Below, in pieces: positions 36,860 through 45,722 of a DNA stretch of 64,000 nucleotides. The notes under the pieces are model-generated. The model did no database searches. It saw only the letters and a list, made by a program, of their open reading frames with translations, and was not told the DNA's origin. The stretch comes from Peteryoungia ipomoeae (lineage in GTDB: Bacteria; Pseudomonadota; Alphaproteobacteria; Rhizobiales; Rhizobiaceae): contig NZ_STGV01000002.1 of NCBI RefSeq assembly GCF_004912165.1, forward strand, positions 558,001-622,000, written 5' to 3'. Made by a program: the position numbers and the translations under genes. How positions within the stretch are numbered: position 1 is the first letter of the stretch; each line of letters opens with the position of its first letter.

Positions 36860-37939
36860 TCACGCGGCCATTTCGGCCGGCGCGCCGAGCGCCTTGCCAT
36901 CGGCGCCGAACGCCATCAGGTGACGGGTGTCGATATAGACGTCGATCTCGCGATCGGGATCGATGTCGTGAATGCCATGCGCCAAACTGACCCAACGGGC
37001 ATTTTCGTATTCGACGTGAATGAAGCTTTCGGAGCCTGCGATTTCCGAGACCAGCGTGCGCGCACGCATCGGCAGGGCAGACGGCAGAGCGGCGAGCGAC
37101 AGATGATGCGGATGGAAGGCTATCGTCACGGGGCCGTCGGGGATCGTCGCCAGATGGGCCGGGACGGCCAGAACTTGGCGACCGTTCAGCTCGAAGTTTT
37201 CGCCGCGCTTGACCAGGTCGATCGTGTTCAGCGGCGGATCGGCAAAGGTGCGGGCGGCTAGCAGATCGAGCGGGCGGCGATAGACATTGATCGTTTCGCC
37301 GAACTGGGTGATCCGGCCTTCGGAGAGGGTTGCGGTATTGCCGCCGAGCAGCAGCGCTTCGGAGGGTTCGGTGGTCGCGTAGACAAAGATCGCGCCGGAT
37401 TCGGCAAAGATCTTCGGCAGCTCTTCGCGCAGTTCTTCGCGCAGCTTGTAGTCGAGGTTGGCGAGCGGCTCGTCGAGGAGGACCAGCGTTGCGTTTTTGA
37501 CGATGGCGCGGGCGAGGGCCGTCCGCTGTTGCTGTCCACCGGACAGATTAAGCGGCGTACGATCAAGATAGGGTGTGAGACGCAGGAGATCGGCAGCCTT
37601 GCGGACCTCGCGATCGATTGTCGCTGCATCCTTGCCGGCAACCCGCATCGGCGAAGCGATGTTTTCGTAAACCGTCAACGCCGGATAATTGATGAACTGC
37701 TGGTAGACCATGGCAACATTGCGCTTCTGAACCGGCATGCCGGTGACGTCTCGTCCGTCGAAATGGACAGTGCCCGAAGTCGGTTTGTCGAGCCCTGCCA
37801 TAAGGCGCATCAAGGATGTCTTGCCCGAAAGGGTCGGACCGAGCAGCACGTTCAGCGTACCCCGCTGCAACGTCAGGTCGGTCGGGTGAATGTGAAATCC
37901 ACCTCCCACCAGTTTCGCGACTTTACGCAGTTCCAACAT
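36860..37939 (-). CDS. glpS: glycerol ABC transporter ATPase GlpS (lacks the switch histidine)
   Basis: The 359-residue protein has Walker A (GPTLSGKT, residues 34-41), a canonical signature LSGGQQQR (132-139) and Walker B (LVLLDE, 152-157). The switch region reads YATTEPSEAL, so Thr190 replaces the histidine of the usual YVTHDQxEA. A regulatory C-terminal domain covers about 240-359. With GlpT it should form a heterodimer with one complete ATP site. The ATG at 37939 is taken as the start. Seven residues of in-frame extension precede it. Confidence 0.88.
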   Translation of the reverse strand: MLELRKVAKLVGGGFHIHPTDLTLQRGTLNVLLGPTLSGKTSLMRLMAGLDKPTSGTVHFDGRDVTGMPVQKRNVAMVYQQFINYPALTVYENIASPMRVAGKDAATIDREVRKAADLLRLTPYLDRTPLNLSGGQQQRTALARAIVKNATLVLLDEPLANLDYKLREELREELPKIFAESGAIFVYATTEPSEALLLGGNTATLSEGRITQFGETINVYRRPLDLLAARTFADPPLNTIDLVKRGENFELNGRQVLAVPAHLATIPDGPVTIAFHPHHLSLAALPSALPMRARTLVSEIAGSESFIHVEYENARWVSLAHGIHDIDPDREIDVYIDTRHLMAFGADGKALGAPAEMAA

Positions 37940-37986
37940 ATGTCCTCGGGCCTCCTCCAAACCGTCGGTCTTAATCAGATAGCAGG

Positions 37987-39498
37987 CTATGTAAGGGCGA
38001 TTGCCTCCAGATGCGCGTCCAATTCCTTCGCCTCTTCAGGCGTGAAGAACAGACCCTGCTTCGTGCGGCGCCACAACACATCCTCTGCGGTGACCGCCCA
38101 TTCCTTCTGGACAAGCCAGCGCAACTCTACTTCGTAAAGTGTACCACCAAAGTGCCGCCCGAGATCCTCAAAGGTGTGCACCTCAGCCAGCATGATCTTT
38201 GCATCGGTTCCGTAACTCCGGACCAGACGCTCGGCATGATCCCGTGTCAAAAAAGGCCACGATTTCATGATGTCAGCGACAAGAACCGAGGCTTCGGCAA
38301 CGGCAAACCTACCCCCCGGGAGATGGCTTCCCGCAGTCCAGGCTGAACCTTTTGGACCAAGGACGCCAGCGATCTTTTCCAGCGCGTGTTCGGCCAGGCG
38401 GCGATAGGTTGTCAGTTTGCCGCCGAACACGTTCAAGAGCTGCGCTTCACCCGCCTGCCCCTCCAGCTTCAGCACATAATCGCGCGTGGCTTCCTGCGCC
38501 TTGGAGGCACCGTCATCATAGAGCGGCCGAACGGCGGAATAGCTCCAGACGATGTCTTCAGGTCGAACCGGCTCCTTGAAGTACTCACTGGCCGCACCGC
38601 AGAGATAATCGATTTCGCCCGCACTGATGCGAACATCCTTGGGGTCGCCGTGATAATCCTGGTCCGTCGTGCCGATGAGCGTAAATTCACCCTCGTAGGG
38701 GATCGCAAAGATGATGCGGTTGTCAGGATTCTGGAAAAAATAGGCACGCGGATCAGAGAATTTCTTGCGAACGACAATATGGCTGCCCTGCACCAGGCGG
38801 ACATTGTGCACATTGTTGCGACCCATGGCGCCGGCAAGCACCTGATCGACCCATGGACCAGCAGCATTGACCACCATGCGGGCGCGATGAACCTCTTTCT
38901 CCCCGCTGCGCTGCGACTCCGTGGTGATGAGCCACTCACCACCATCGCGCCGGGCGGAGACGACACGGGCGCGACTGAGAATGCGCGCGCCCTTTGCCTG
39001 GGCATCACGCGCATTCAAGACAACCATGCGGGCGTCATCGACCCAACCATCGGAATACTCGAATGCCTTGGAGAAATTGGGCTTCAGCGGCTTGCCCGCC
39101 GGATCCCGGCGAAGGTCCAGCGTCCTGGTTGCCGGCAATAGTTTGCGACCGCCGAGATGATCGTAAAGAAAAAGTCCCAGCCGGATGAGCCAGGCGGGAC
39201 GGACGCCACCTTTCTGGTATGGGAGCACAAAGCGCAGCGGCCAGATGACATGCGGCGCCATCTGCCAGAGCACTTCCCGTTCCATCAAGGCTTCCCGAAC
39301 CAGTCGAAACTCATAGTGCTCGAGATAGCGGAGACCCCCATGGATCAGTTTCGTCGCGCCAGATGATGTGCCCGAGGCGAAATCGTTCATTTCGGCCAAG
39401 GCAACACTATAGTCGCGGCCGGCAGCATCCCGGGCGATCCCACATCCATTGATCCCGCCACCAATGACGAAAACATCGAATACCGGCTGCTCCGACAT
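37987..39498 (-). CDS. glpD: glycerol-3-phosphate dehydrogenase (FAD, respiratory)
   Basis: The 503-residue enzyme begins MSEQPVFDVFVIGGGINGCG, an FAD-binding motif, followed by the GlpD block SSGATKLIHGGLRYLEHYEF and GTTDQDYHGDPKDV. It oxidises glycerol 3-phosphate to dihydroxyacetone phosphate and passes electrons to quinone at the inner membrane. It sits between glpR and glpS, and the whole cluster runs in the same direction. Candidate GlpR operator sequences lie at 39561-39589. Confidence 0.95.
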   Translation of the reverse strand: MSEQPVFDVFVIGGGINGCGIARDAAGRDYSVALAEMNDFASGTSSGATKLIHGGLRYLEHYEFRLVREALMEREVLWQMAPHVIWPLRFVLPYQKGGVRPAWLIRLGLFLYDHLGGRKLLPATRTLDLRRDPAGKPLKPNFSKAFEYSDGWVDDARMVVLNARDAQAKGARILSRARVVSARRDGGEWLITTESQRSGEKEVHRARMVVNAAGPWVDQVLAGAMGRNNVHNVRLVQGSHIVVRKKFSDPRAYFFQNPDNRIIFAIPYEGEFTLIGTTDQDYHGDPKDVRISAGEIDYLCGAASEYFKEPVRPEDIVWSYSAVRPLYDDGASKAQEATRDYVLKLEGQAGEAQLLNVFGGKLTTYRRLAEHALEKIAGVLGPKGSAWTAGSHLPGGRFAVAEASVLVADIMKSWPFLTRDHAERLVRSYGTDAKIMLAEVHTFEDLGRHFGGTLYEVELRWLVQKEWAVTAEDVLWRRTKQGLFFTPEEAKELDAHLEAIALT

Positions 39499-39560
39499 GC
39501 CCCCTCCTGCAATTCGCATTGCAGCAAAATTGCGCAACAGCGAAAGTCAGAGCATCTAAA

Positions 39561-39589
39561 TCGAAATAAAAACGCGTGTCAAACGAAAC
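39561..39589. promoter_or_regulatory. candidate GlpR operator before glpD
   Basis: TCGAAATAAAAACG (39561-39574) and AAACGAAAC (39581-39589) hold degenerate copies of the AAAACGAA half-site seen upstream of glpR. Assignment rests on this resemblance and on the position between glpR and glpD. Confidence 0.35.
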
Positions 39590-40378
39590 TTAAATCAATT
39601 CGGCCTGTACGTTTGCAACGGAGGTTTCGATCAATCGGATATCCCGCTCTGCACAGATCTCCCGCAACACCGCCGAGGGACAGTGATCCGTGATGAAAGT
39701 GTGAATTTGGGAGATGTGGCCAATGCGAACGGGCGCCGTGCGCTCCAACTTCGATGCATCGGAGACAAGAATGACATGGCGGGCATTGGCAATGATCGCC
39801 TGAGCAACCTTCACTTCGCGAAAATCGAAATCAAGAAGGGCGCCGTCTTCATCGATCGCAGACACGCCGATCACGGCGTAGTCCACCTTGAACTGACGAA
39901 TGAAATCGACCGCTGCCTCGCCGACTATACCGCCGTCTGAACCACGCACCACGCCACCCGCAATCACCACCTCGATTGAGGGGTAGACTCGCAAACGATT
40001 GGCAACGTTGATATTATTCGTGATAACCATCAGTTCTTTATGGTCGACAAGCGCCTCCCCGACGGCTTCCGTCGTGGTGCCGATGTTGATGAACAGTGAG
40101 GCATTGTCAGGGATGATGGCGGCTGCGGCCCGACCGATCGCCTGCTTTTCGGCCGCGGCCATCGAGCGGCGTGCGTCATATTTGACGTTCTCGTTGCCGC
40201 TCGGGAATACAGCGCCGCCGTGAATGCGATTGAGCACACGGGCATCGCAAAGGTCGTTCAGGTCCTTCCGGATTGTCTGAGGGGTGACCGCAAAGCGCGA
40301 AGCAAGCTCCTCCACCAGCACGCGCCCATGCTCTTTGGCCAAGGCGACGATTTCCGTCTGGCGTGTCGACAAGAGCAT
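39590..40378 (-). CDS. glpR: DeoR-family repressor of glycerol metabolism
   Basis: The 262-residue protein has an N-terminal DeoR helix-turn-helix (STRQTEIVALAKEHGRVLVE, ASRFAVTPQTIRKDLNDLCD) and a C-terminal sugar-phosphate-sensing domain with NIGTTTEAVGEAL and VSDASKLERTAPVRIG. It is the first gene of the cluster and is expected to repress the glp genes until glycerol 3-phosphate accumulates. The ATG at 40378 follows GGGAGG. The upstream spacer carries an inverted repeat that may be its own operator. Confidence 0.9.
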   Translation of the reverse strand: MLLSTRQTEIVALAKEHGRVLVEELASRFAVTPQTIRKDLNDLCDARVLNRIHGGAVFPSGNENVKYDARRSMAAAEKQAIGRAAAAIIPDNASLFINIGTTTEAVGEALVDHKELMVITNNINVANRLRVYPSIEVVIAGGVVRGSDGGIVGEAAVDFIRQFKVDYAVIGVSAIDEDGALLDFDFREVKVAQAIIANARHVILVSDASKLERTAPVRIGHISQIHTFITDHCPSAVLREICAERDIRLIETSVANVQAELI

Positions 40379-40391
40379 CAAAGCCTCCCGC

Positions 40392-40422
40392 TTCGTTTTT
40401 ATTCAGTTTAGGTGAAAACGAA
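40392..40422. promoter_or_regulatory. inverted repeat upstream of glpR, candidate GlpR operator
   Basis: TTCGTTTT (40392-40399) and AAAACGAA (40415-40422) are perfect inverted half-sites, 15 bp apart, immediately upstream of glpR. DeoR-family repressors bind such A/T-rich inverted repeats. Confidence 0.5.
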
Positions 40423-40440
40423 CCTTGGGCAATAGCGCTG

Positions 40441-41451
40441 TTATCGTTTGCGCAGCAAGAGGATGAAGGCAATGCCGCCAACAAGGCCTGTAACCACGCC
40501 AATCGGCATGTCTTCCGGGGCCATGATGGTTCGCGCGACGATATCTGCAAGAACGAGTGTCACCGCCCCCACCAGGGCCGATAGCGGAATGACACGCACA
40601 TTATCGCTGCCAAAAACCAAACGCACCAGATGTGGAACAAGCAGGCCGACAAAGCCGATGGCACCGGAAAAGGCGACCATCACCCCCGTCAGAAGCGCCG
40701 TTACGACGAAGAGTGTCGCCTTGAAACGTGCGACAGGTATGCCGAAGGTCGCGGCAGTCTCGTCGCCCATGGCGAGCGCGTTGATCTCGCGTGCCCTGAG
40801 CACCAGAAATGTAAGGGAAAGAGCAAGCGCAACTCCCGGATACAAAAGGTGTTGCCATTGCGCCAGACCCAAGCCACCGAGCATCCAGAACACCACGGTA
40901 TGAGCCGCGCGGGGATCTGCGAGAAAGATGGCGAGATTGCCGAGCGCTGCCGCGACGAACGCGATTGCGACCCCTGAGAGGACCAGCCTCTCAGCCGACC
41001 CTCCCGTAAACCGGGAGACGGCCATAACGGCAAACGTTGCCGCCAATGAGCCCAGAAAGGCAAAGAGGGGTACGGTCAGCAGCCCAAAGATCAGACCGGT
41101 ATGCAGAAGCGCGACAATCGCACCGAGCGCGGCGCCGGAGGAGACTCCGAGCAGATGCGGATCGGCAAGCGGATTGCGGGTCACGGCCTGAAGCACCGCT
41201 CCGACGACGGCAAGTCCTGCGCCAACCAGAGCCGCCAGGATTGCGCGGGGAAAACGCACATCCCAGACGATGCTTTCGCGTCCCAACGACCAGTCCACCT
41301 CGAACCAGTCAGGAGAAAGCTTGTTTCCGACGATTTGCCAGACGGTCTTGACCGGGATGGGGGTGGACCCAAACGAGACCCCTGCCGTGATGCAGAAAAT
41401 CAGGATGAGACTGGCCAAAGCCACGCTGAGAAGAAGTTTACTCTTGGTCAT
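40441..41451 (-). CDS. BtuC/FecCD-family ABC permease (cobalamin or related chelate)
   Basis: The 336-residue protein has about nine to ten membrane helices and the FecCD/BtuC blocks RFPRAILAALVGAGLAVVGA, AVTRNPLADPHLLGVSSGAA and GAIGFVGLLVPHLVRLV. It is the inner-membrane channel of the ABC importer encoded with the BtuF-like and BtuD-like genes. The cobalamin riboswitch at the head of the operon argues for a corrinoid substrate. Iron siderophore transport is the alternative for this family. The ATG at 41451 fits the first helix. Confidence 0.9.
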   Translation of the reverse strand: MTKSKLLLSVALASLILIFCITAGVSFGSTPIPVKTVWQIVGNKLSPDWFEVDWSLGRESIVWDVRFPRAILAALVGAGLAVVGAVLQAVTRNPLADPHLLGVSSGAALGAIVALLHTGLIFGLLTVPLFAFLGSLAATFAVMAVSRFTGGSAERLVLSGVAIAFVAAALGNLAIFLADPRAAHTVVFWMLGGLGLAQWQHLLYPGVALALSLTFLVLRAREINALAMGDETAATFGIPVARFKATLFVVTALLTGVMVAFSGAIGFVGLLVPHLVRLVFGSDNVRVIPLSALVGAVTLVLADIVARTIMAPEDMPIGVVTGLVGGIAFILLLRKR

Positions 41452-41486
41452 TTCGGGGAGTGAGGGGCAATCCGCCCCTCTCCGAT

Positions 41487-42440
41487 TCACATGCTGCGGG
41501 GATGAAAGGCATCGGCCAGTCGAGCGATCGCATCGATATTGCGTGGCCCGGGTGTTGCCTCGACATATTCCAGCACCACGAAGCGGTCCTGCTTCACGGC
41601 TTCGATATCCTTGAATGCCGGATTTTCCTTCATGAAGGCGATCTTCTGTTCTGCGGTAACGTCACCATAATTGACGATCACAACGACTTCGGGATTGCGC
41701 TCAATAACCGGCTCCCAGGAAACCTCGGTCCAGCTTTTTTCGACGTCATCCATGATGTTGACGCCACCGGCTGCCTCGATCATCGCCGTTGGAATCCCAA
41801 AACGACCTGACGTGAACGGCTTTTCGGTCCCGGAATCGTAGACGAACACCCGCACCGGTGCCTTGACGTCAGAGAGGCGCGAGGAGATCTCGCTGAGGCC
41901 TTTTTTGTAACCCTCAACCAAGACCTCTGCCCGCTCTTCGACCCGAAAAATCTTGCCGAGGTTAATCAGATCGATGAACATGTCATTCATGGTCGGCTTT
42001 GCCTTTGCCATGATATGTATGCAGGACTCGGTCAATTCGTAGACCTTGATGCCAAAGGAATCGAGCGTTTCGGGCGTCACCTCGCCGCCGACCTTCATGC
42101 CATAGTTCCAGCCTGCGAAGTAGAAATCCGCGTCGGCATTCAACAACACCTCCTTCGATGGATATTTCGGAGAAAGCTCCGGCAGTTCCTTGATGCCCTC
42201 GCGCAGGCTCTCATCCAGTGTCTTCCAGCCCGAGACACCCGTGTATCCAACCATGTGATCCTGAAGCTTCAGGGCAAGCATCATCTCGGTCAGGTTAACG
42301 TCGTTCGAGATGGCGCGTTTTGGCGGCGCATCGAATGTCACCTCCCGGTCACAGCTCTTTACCGTGACAGGTTCAGCAACGGCAGCGGTCGCAGCGATCA
42401 TGACGCCAACGCAAAAGACGGCGGAGTTCAGAAGTTTCAT
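41487..42440 (-). CDS. BtuF-like periplasmic substrate-binding protein
   Basis: The 317-residue protein has a Sec signal peptide (MKLLNSAVFCVGVMIAATAAVA) and the class III binding-protein fold, with GYTGVSGWKTLDESLREGIK near residue 65 and AGGVNIMDDVEKSWTEVSWE near residue 230. It is 36 bp upstream of the permease gene and 28 bp after the ATPase gene, in an operon led by a cobalamin riboswitch. It probably captures cobalamin or a precursor. A siderophore-type ligand cannot be excluded by sequence reading. Confidence 0.88.
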   Translation of the reverse strand: MKLLNSAVFCVGVMIAATAAVAEPVTVKSCDREVTFDAPPKRAISNDVNLTEMMLALKLQDHMVGYTGVSGWKTLDESLREGIKELPELSPKYPSKEVLLNADADFYFAGWNYGMKVGGEVTPETLDSFGIKVYELTESCIHIMAKAKPTMNDMFIDLINLGKIFRVEERAEVLVEGYKKGLSEISSRLSDVKAPVRVFVYDSGTEKPFTSGRFGIPTAMIEAAGGVNIMDDVEKSWTEVSWEPVIERNPEVVVIVNYGDVTAEQKIAFMKENPAFKDIEAVKQDRFVVLEYVEATPGPRNIDAIARLADAFHPRSM

Positions 42441-42467
42441 AGTCACAAACGTGATCCTCTTAAAAAA

Positions 42468-43253
42468 TCAGGAGGCGGCTAGGGAAAAGGTGAAACCGGA
42501 GGTGACCTCCGGACGCTTCCGAACCTTGACGCCAAAGGTGCCGGACAGCCGATCTTCGGTGAAAACGGTCCGAGCGGGGCCAAAGGCCGACATGCGGCCG
42601 TCCTGCATCAGCGCCGCCTTGGTGGCAAAGTCGGCGGCAAGGTTGATATCGTGCAGCGTTGCGATGACCGTCAGCTTGAGGCTGCTCAGCAGGTCCACGA
42701 TCTCTAATTGATGTCGAATATCGAGATGGTTCGTGGGCTCATCGAGAATGATGATCTGCGGCTGCTGGGCCAGCGCACGAGCGATCAGGACACGCTGCTT
42801 CTCACCGCCGGAAAGCGTTGAGAAGGTGCGGCTGCTCAGATGCTGAAGATTGAGATGTTCCAGCGCGTGATCCGCCTGCTGTCTGTCAGCATCGGTCCAG
42901 CCCGCGAGCCCGACGCGCCAGGGGATGCGGCCCATCAGCACCACGTCCTTGACGGTGAACGGGAAGTCCGCCGGCATCTCCTGAAGGACGACCCCAATCT
43001 TCTGGGCGACCTTTCGCGCCGGCAGCGCATGGATATCTTCGTCGTCGACGTAAACGCTACCGGTCGTTGGGACAAGGCCTCGATAGAGGCAGCGCAACAG
43101 CGTCGTCTTGCCCGCCCCATTCGGACCGACAATTGCCAGGCGATCGCCTGCATCAAGGCTGAAACTGACCTTTTCGATCAGTGTGTGCGCGGCATTCGGA
43201 CCCCAGCCGATGTCGCGTGCGGTGAGACGGCTGCCGATTGCATCACAACTCAT
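42468..43253 (-). CDS. BtuD/FecE-like ABC ATPase
   Basis: The 261-residue ATPase has Walker A (GPNGAGKTT), signature (LSGGEKQR), Walker B (IIILDEPTNHLD) and the switch histidine (ATLHDINLAADF). It drives the BtuC-like permease encoded downstream. The start codon overlaps the end of DUF1636 by 4 bp, so the two are probably translated together. The operon is under the riboswitch at 43775-43975. Confidence 0.9.
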   Translation of the reverse strand: MSCDAIGSRLTARDIGWGPNAAHTLIEKVSFSLDAGDRLAIVGPNGAGKTTLLRCLYRGLVPTTGSVYVDDEDIHALPARKVAQKIGVVLQEMPADFPFTVKDVVLMGRIPWRVGLAGWTDADRQQADHALEHLNLQHLSSRTFSTLSGGEKQRVLIARALAQQPQIIILDEPTNHLDIRHQLEIVDLLSSLKLTVIATLHDINLAADFATKAALMQDGRMSAFGPARTVFTEDRLSGTFGVKVRKRPEVTSGFTFSLAAS

Positions 43254-43657
43254 TGCCGTACCCCTGCTACCGGCTCTGAGATGAGTAGAGCGGCGGGGAC
43301 CCGCGCAAGCACTTTGCCGGCCAAGGAACGCGGGCGCTCAGCCTCACGTGTCATACCGTCCTCTCGCTGCGCATAAAGACGTGCGAAGTCGACGAGGGCA
43401 TCGACATCCGCGTCCGGTTCGATGCCACCAAACAGATAGGTGGCCTTTCCAGAGGCCTGAAATGCGATCGTGCAAGGGCGCCGGCAACCCGCCATGCAGG
43501 CCGTTCCCTGGATCGAGAAATCGACGTCTGTGCCTACGCCGAGACGGTCCAGGCTCTCACCCAGACGCACAAGCAGAGCGAGCCCCGGCTTGCAGGCCGA
43601 CCCCGTGACCCGGCAATCGGTACAGACCGTTACCGCGTGATGTTGAAGCTGGGCCAT
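43250..43657 (-). CDS. DUF1636 family cysteine-rich protein
   Basis: The 135-residue product has cysteine motifs CTDCRVTGSACKPG (residues 12-25) and CMAGCRRPC (near 54-62), giving a likely 2Fe-2S or other metal site. DUF1636 is often found beside cobalt and cobalamin transport genes, as here. Its reaction is unknown. It is the first long gene of the riboswitch-controlled operon. The start codon is preceded by AGGAGGACAGTC, inside the short upstream frame 43630-43740. Confidence 0.82.
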   Translation of the reverse strand: MAQLQHHAVTVCTDCRVTGSACKPGLALLVRLGESLDRLGVGTDVDFSIQGTACMAGCRRPCTIAFQASGKATYLFGGIEPDADVDALVDFARLYAQREDGMTREAERPRSLAGKVLARVPAALLISEPVAGVRQ

Positions 43658-43740
43658 GACTGTCCTCCCCAGGTATGACCGGGAGGCGCAATGGCAAAAT
43701 CGAGATGCGCTTGCTGGCGCAAATTTTCATTCGTATCCAT
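43630..43740 (-). CDS. possible 36-residue leader peptide overlapping the DUF1636 start
   Basis: The frame begins MDTNENLRQQAHLDFAIAPP and ends 28 bases inside the DUF1636 gene. GGGGTG lies before its ATG. Overlap with the DUF1636 start suggests coupling, but coding is unproven. Confidence 0.3.
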   Translation of the reverse strand: MDTNENLRQQAHLDFAIAPPGHTWGGQSWPSFNITR

Positions 43741-43774
43741 CGGAACACCCCGTCCGCTGCGTGCATTTTCATTT

Positions 43775-43975
43775 GACGGCAGGTCTCCTGGCTCACGGAT
43801 GTCTGCCGTCATCAGCCTTCCCGCGATTTCGCAGTGGCCTGGCGCTTGCGCGCCACAGGGATGAACGACAATCCGCTTACAGTTGCGGGGGCAGCCACGG
43901 TCTCGGTCCCGATTGGGTCGTCCTCACCGTGTTCCCTATTAATCCCCTCGAAGTCTTTCGATGAGGGAACCGTCA
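43775..43975 (-). promoter_or_regulatory. cobalamin (B12) riboswitch
   Basis: On the minus strand the leader contains GCTGCCCCCGCAACTGTAAG and ends with the B12 box GAGCCAGGAGACCTGCC, along with GGGAACACGGTGAG and AATCGGGACCG. These are the conserved blocks of the adenosylcobalamin riboswitch. It should repress the DUF1636-BtuD-BtuF-BtuC operon when cobalamin is plentiful. Confidence 0.95.
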
Positions 43976-43981
43976 CTCTCT

Positions 43982-44010
43982 GAATAGAGCCGCTGGCCTG
44001 CGATGGTCAA
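43982..44010 (-). promoter_or_regulatory. candidate promoter of the riboswitch operon
   Basis: Minus-strand TTGACC (44005-44010) and CTATTC (43982-43987) are 17 bp apart. Transcription would start near 43975, exactly at the head of the riboswitch. Confidence 0.5.
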
Positions 44011-44102
44011 GCTCAAATACTTGAAGCGTTCTGTAATATCATTACATCAGCGTTGCAAGCAGCATTTTGTGCTCCATGTTTCCACGGCCCCTCCAAATTG
44101 CG

Positions 44103-45722
44103 TCAGCGCGCGGCCATATCGAGCGGCTCACCGGGCACCCAGGCCTCAGCGTCCTTGCCACGCCGGAGGATGTAGAAGTGATCAGACGACACGCTTTGCC
44201 AGGGGCTCGCCTCTCCATCCGGCCAGATTACGCGGAGCTCGGTTTCCGACAGATCGCCAAGGCCGAAATGGTGCCACCCCGCTTTTCCGCTGGCGTGGCC
44301 GCCGCCAACGGTGACTTCTCGACGCTGAACATGATCCCCGGTCTTCACTTCGATCCAGGCACCGACGGCATCGCTATTGGTGCCCTGCTGCCGGAGCGCC
44401 AACTGAAGGAAGCGACCCGGCTTGACGGTTGTGTTTCGCCAGACTTCTGCTGGCGATCCCTGATTGACGACAAGGAGATCCAATTTCCCATCGAGATTGA
44501 AGTCGGCGACCGCACCGCCGCGACCGGTTGCGACGCTCGCAACACCAGCGTCTTCCCCCAATTCAACGAAATTTCCATCCTGCTTCTGAACAAGGAGGTT
44601 GTTGGGGTCCTTTTCGGCAAAGTCAGGCATTTTGGCTACATTGCCCTTGGCAATGAAGAGATCGACCCGCCCGTCATTGTTCATGTCTTCAAAATCGGTA
44701 TGCCACGCCGTGGATGGGCGGATCTCGCCGCCCATATAAGGTCGGTGCGCTGTTACCCCTTTGGCAAAGGCGATATCGGCATAGGAAGGCTTCGCACCGC
44801 CCTGCCCGGTGTTGCCTACAAGCTTCTGCAGTTTGTTGTCGGCCATGCTGGTCAGGAAATATTCCGGGTATCCGTCAAAATCGAGATCGCGAGAGGCGAT
44901 GCCCATGCCCCAGATGCGCAGATATTTCCAGCCTTCCTGCTCCGTGTAGAGCGAAGGCGCTTCACCGGGCTTGACCCGCCAGAGCTGTTCCTGGCCGCCC
45001 TTGTAATATTCTCGGTCGTTGGAGACCCTGAGGGAGGGCGTGCCGGAGCGGTTCCAGTCGGTGAACAGGATAGATAGCGGGCAGAACGATGGCGTGAGAG
45101 CAAGAGGCGGGGCGAAACGCTGCTGATCAGGCGCCGCCGGCCGATGCAGCCAGTTGTCTGTACAGGATCCCCACGGTTCAAAATCCTCAAACCTGTCGAT
45201 ATAATTTCCAACAGCGAGAGTGGGCCACGTATTCGTGCCCTCCCAGATCGCTGAAAACGCCGTGGACCACGCATCTCCGCCATCCAGTCCCCAGCTCTCA
45301 TTGGCCCGCTCGAAGCGGCATTCCCCTTGGCCGCGCAGCAATACGTTTTCACCGGAGCGGAGAAGGAAGACATCCATGATACCGTCACTGTCGACATCGA
45401 TCGGATAGGCACCGATGACCTTGTCGAGCTCAAGGCCTGACGGCTTTTCTTCAAATTTCAGGGCGCCGGCAGCCTGGCTGCGATTGACGTAGAATTTTGC
45501 CTTGTCCTCACCACCGGCCAGCACGAGATCGGGAAAGCCATCATTGTTGCAATCGAATGCGCCCGCGCCACCGCCGACCATGAACTCCCAGTCACCGCGA
45601 TAGAGGCTGGCGAGGCCACTCGTTGCCGTTTCCGGCTGGAAGCGTGGCACTACAGGTCTGTCATCCGCCCCCGCACTGCTGGCGCATATCAAGCCAAGGG
45701 CTACAAAAACCGCGCGCCTCAC
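44103..45722 (-). CDS. CRTAC1-type secreted FG-GAP/VCBS repeat protein
   Basis: The 539-residue protein has a signal peptide (MRRAVFVALGLICASSAGA) and several FG-GAP/VCBS calcium-loop repeats, such as AFDCNNDGFPDLVLAG, PIDVDSDGIMDVFLLR, DMNNDGRVDLFIAKG and ADFNLDGKLDLLVVN. The C-terminal portion has a UnbV/ASPIC-like domain (VTVGGGHASGKAGWHHFGLG). It should fold as a beta-propeller outside the cytoplasm. The start overlaps the vanadium-haloperoxidase-like gene by 4 bp, so the two proteins are likely co-expressed. The ligand is unknown. Confidence 0.88.
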   Translation of the reverse strand: MRRAVFVALGLICASSAGADDRPVVPRFQPETATSGLASLYRGDWEFMVGGGAGAFDCNNDGFPDLVLAGGEDKAKFYVNRSQAAGALKFEEKPSGLELDKVIGAYPIDVDSDGIMDVFLLRSGENVLLRGQGECRFERANESWGLDGGDAWSTAFSAIWEGTNTWPTLAVGNYIDRFEDFEPWGSCTDNWLHRPAAPDQQRFAPPLALTPSFCPLSILFTDWNRSGTPSLRVSNDREYYKGGQEQLWRVKPGEAPSLYTEQEGWKYLRIWGMGIASRDLDFDGYPEYFLTSMADNKLQKLVGNTGQGGAKPSYADIAFAKGVTAHRPYMGGEIRPSTAWHTDFEDMNNDGRVDLFIAKGNVAKMPDFAEKDPNNLLVQKQDGNFVELGEDAGVASVATGRGGAVADFNLDGKLDLLVVNQGSPAEVWRNTTVKPGRFLQLALRQQGTNSDAVGAWIEVKTGDHVQRREVTVGGGHASGKAGWHHFGLGDLSETELRVIWPDGEASPWQSVSSDHFYILRRGKDAEAWVPGEPLDMAAR

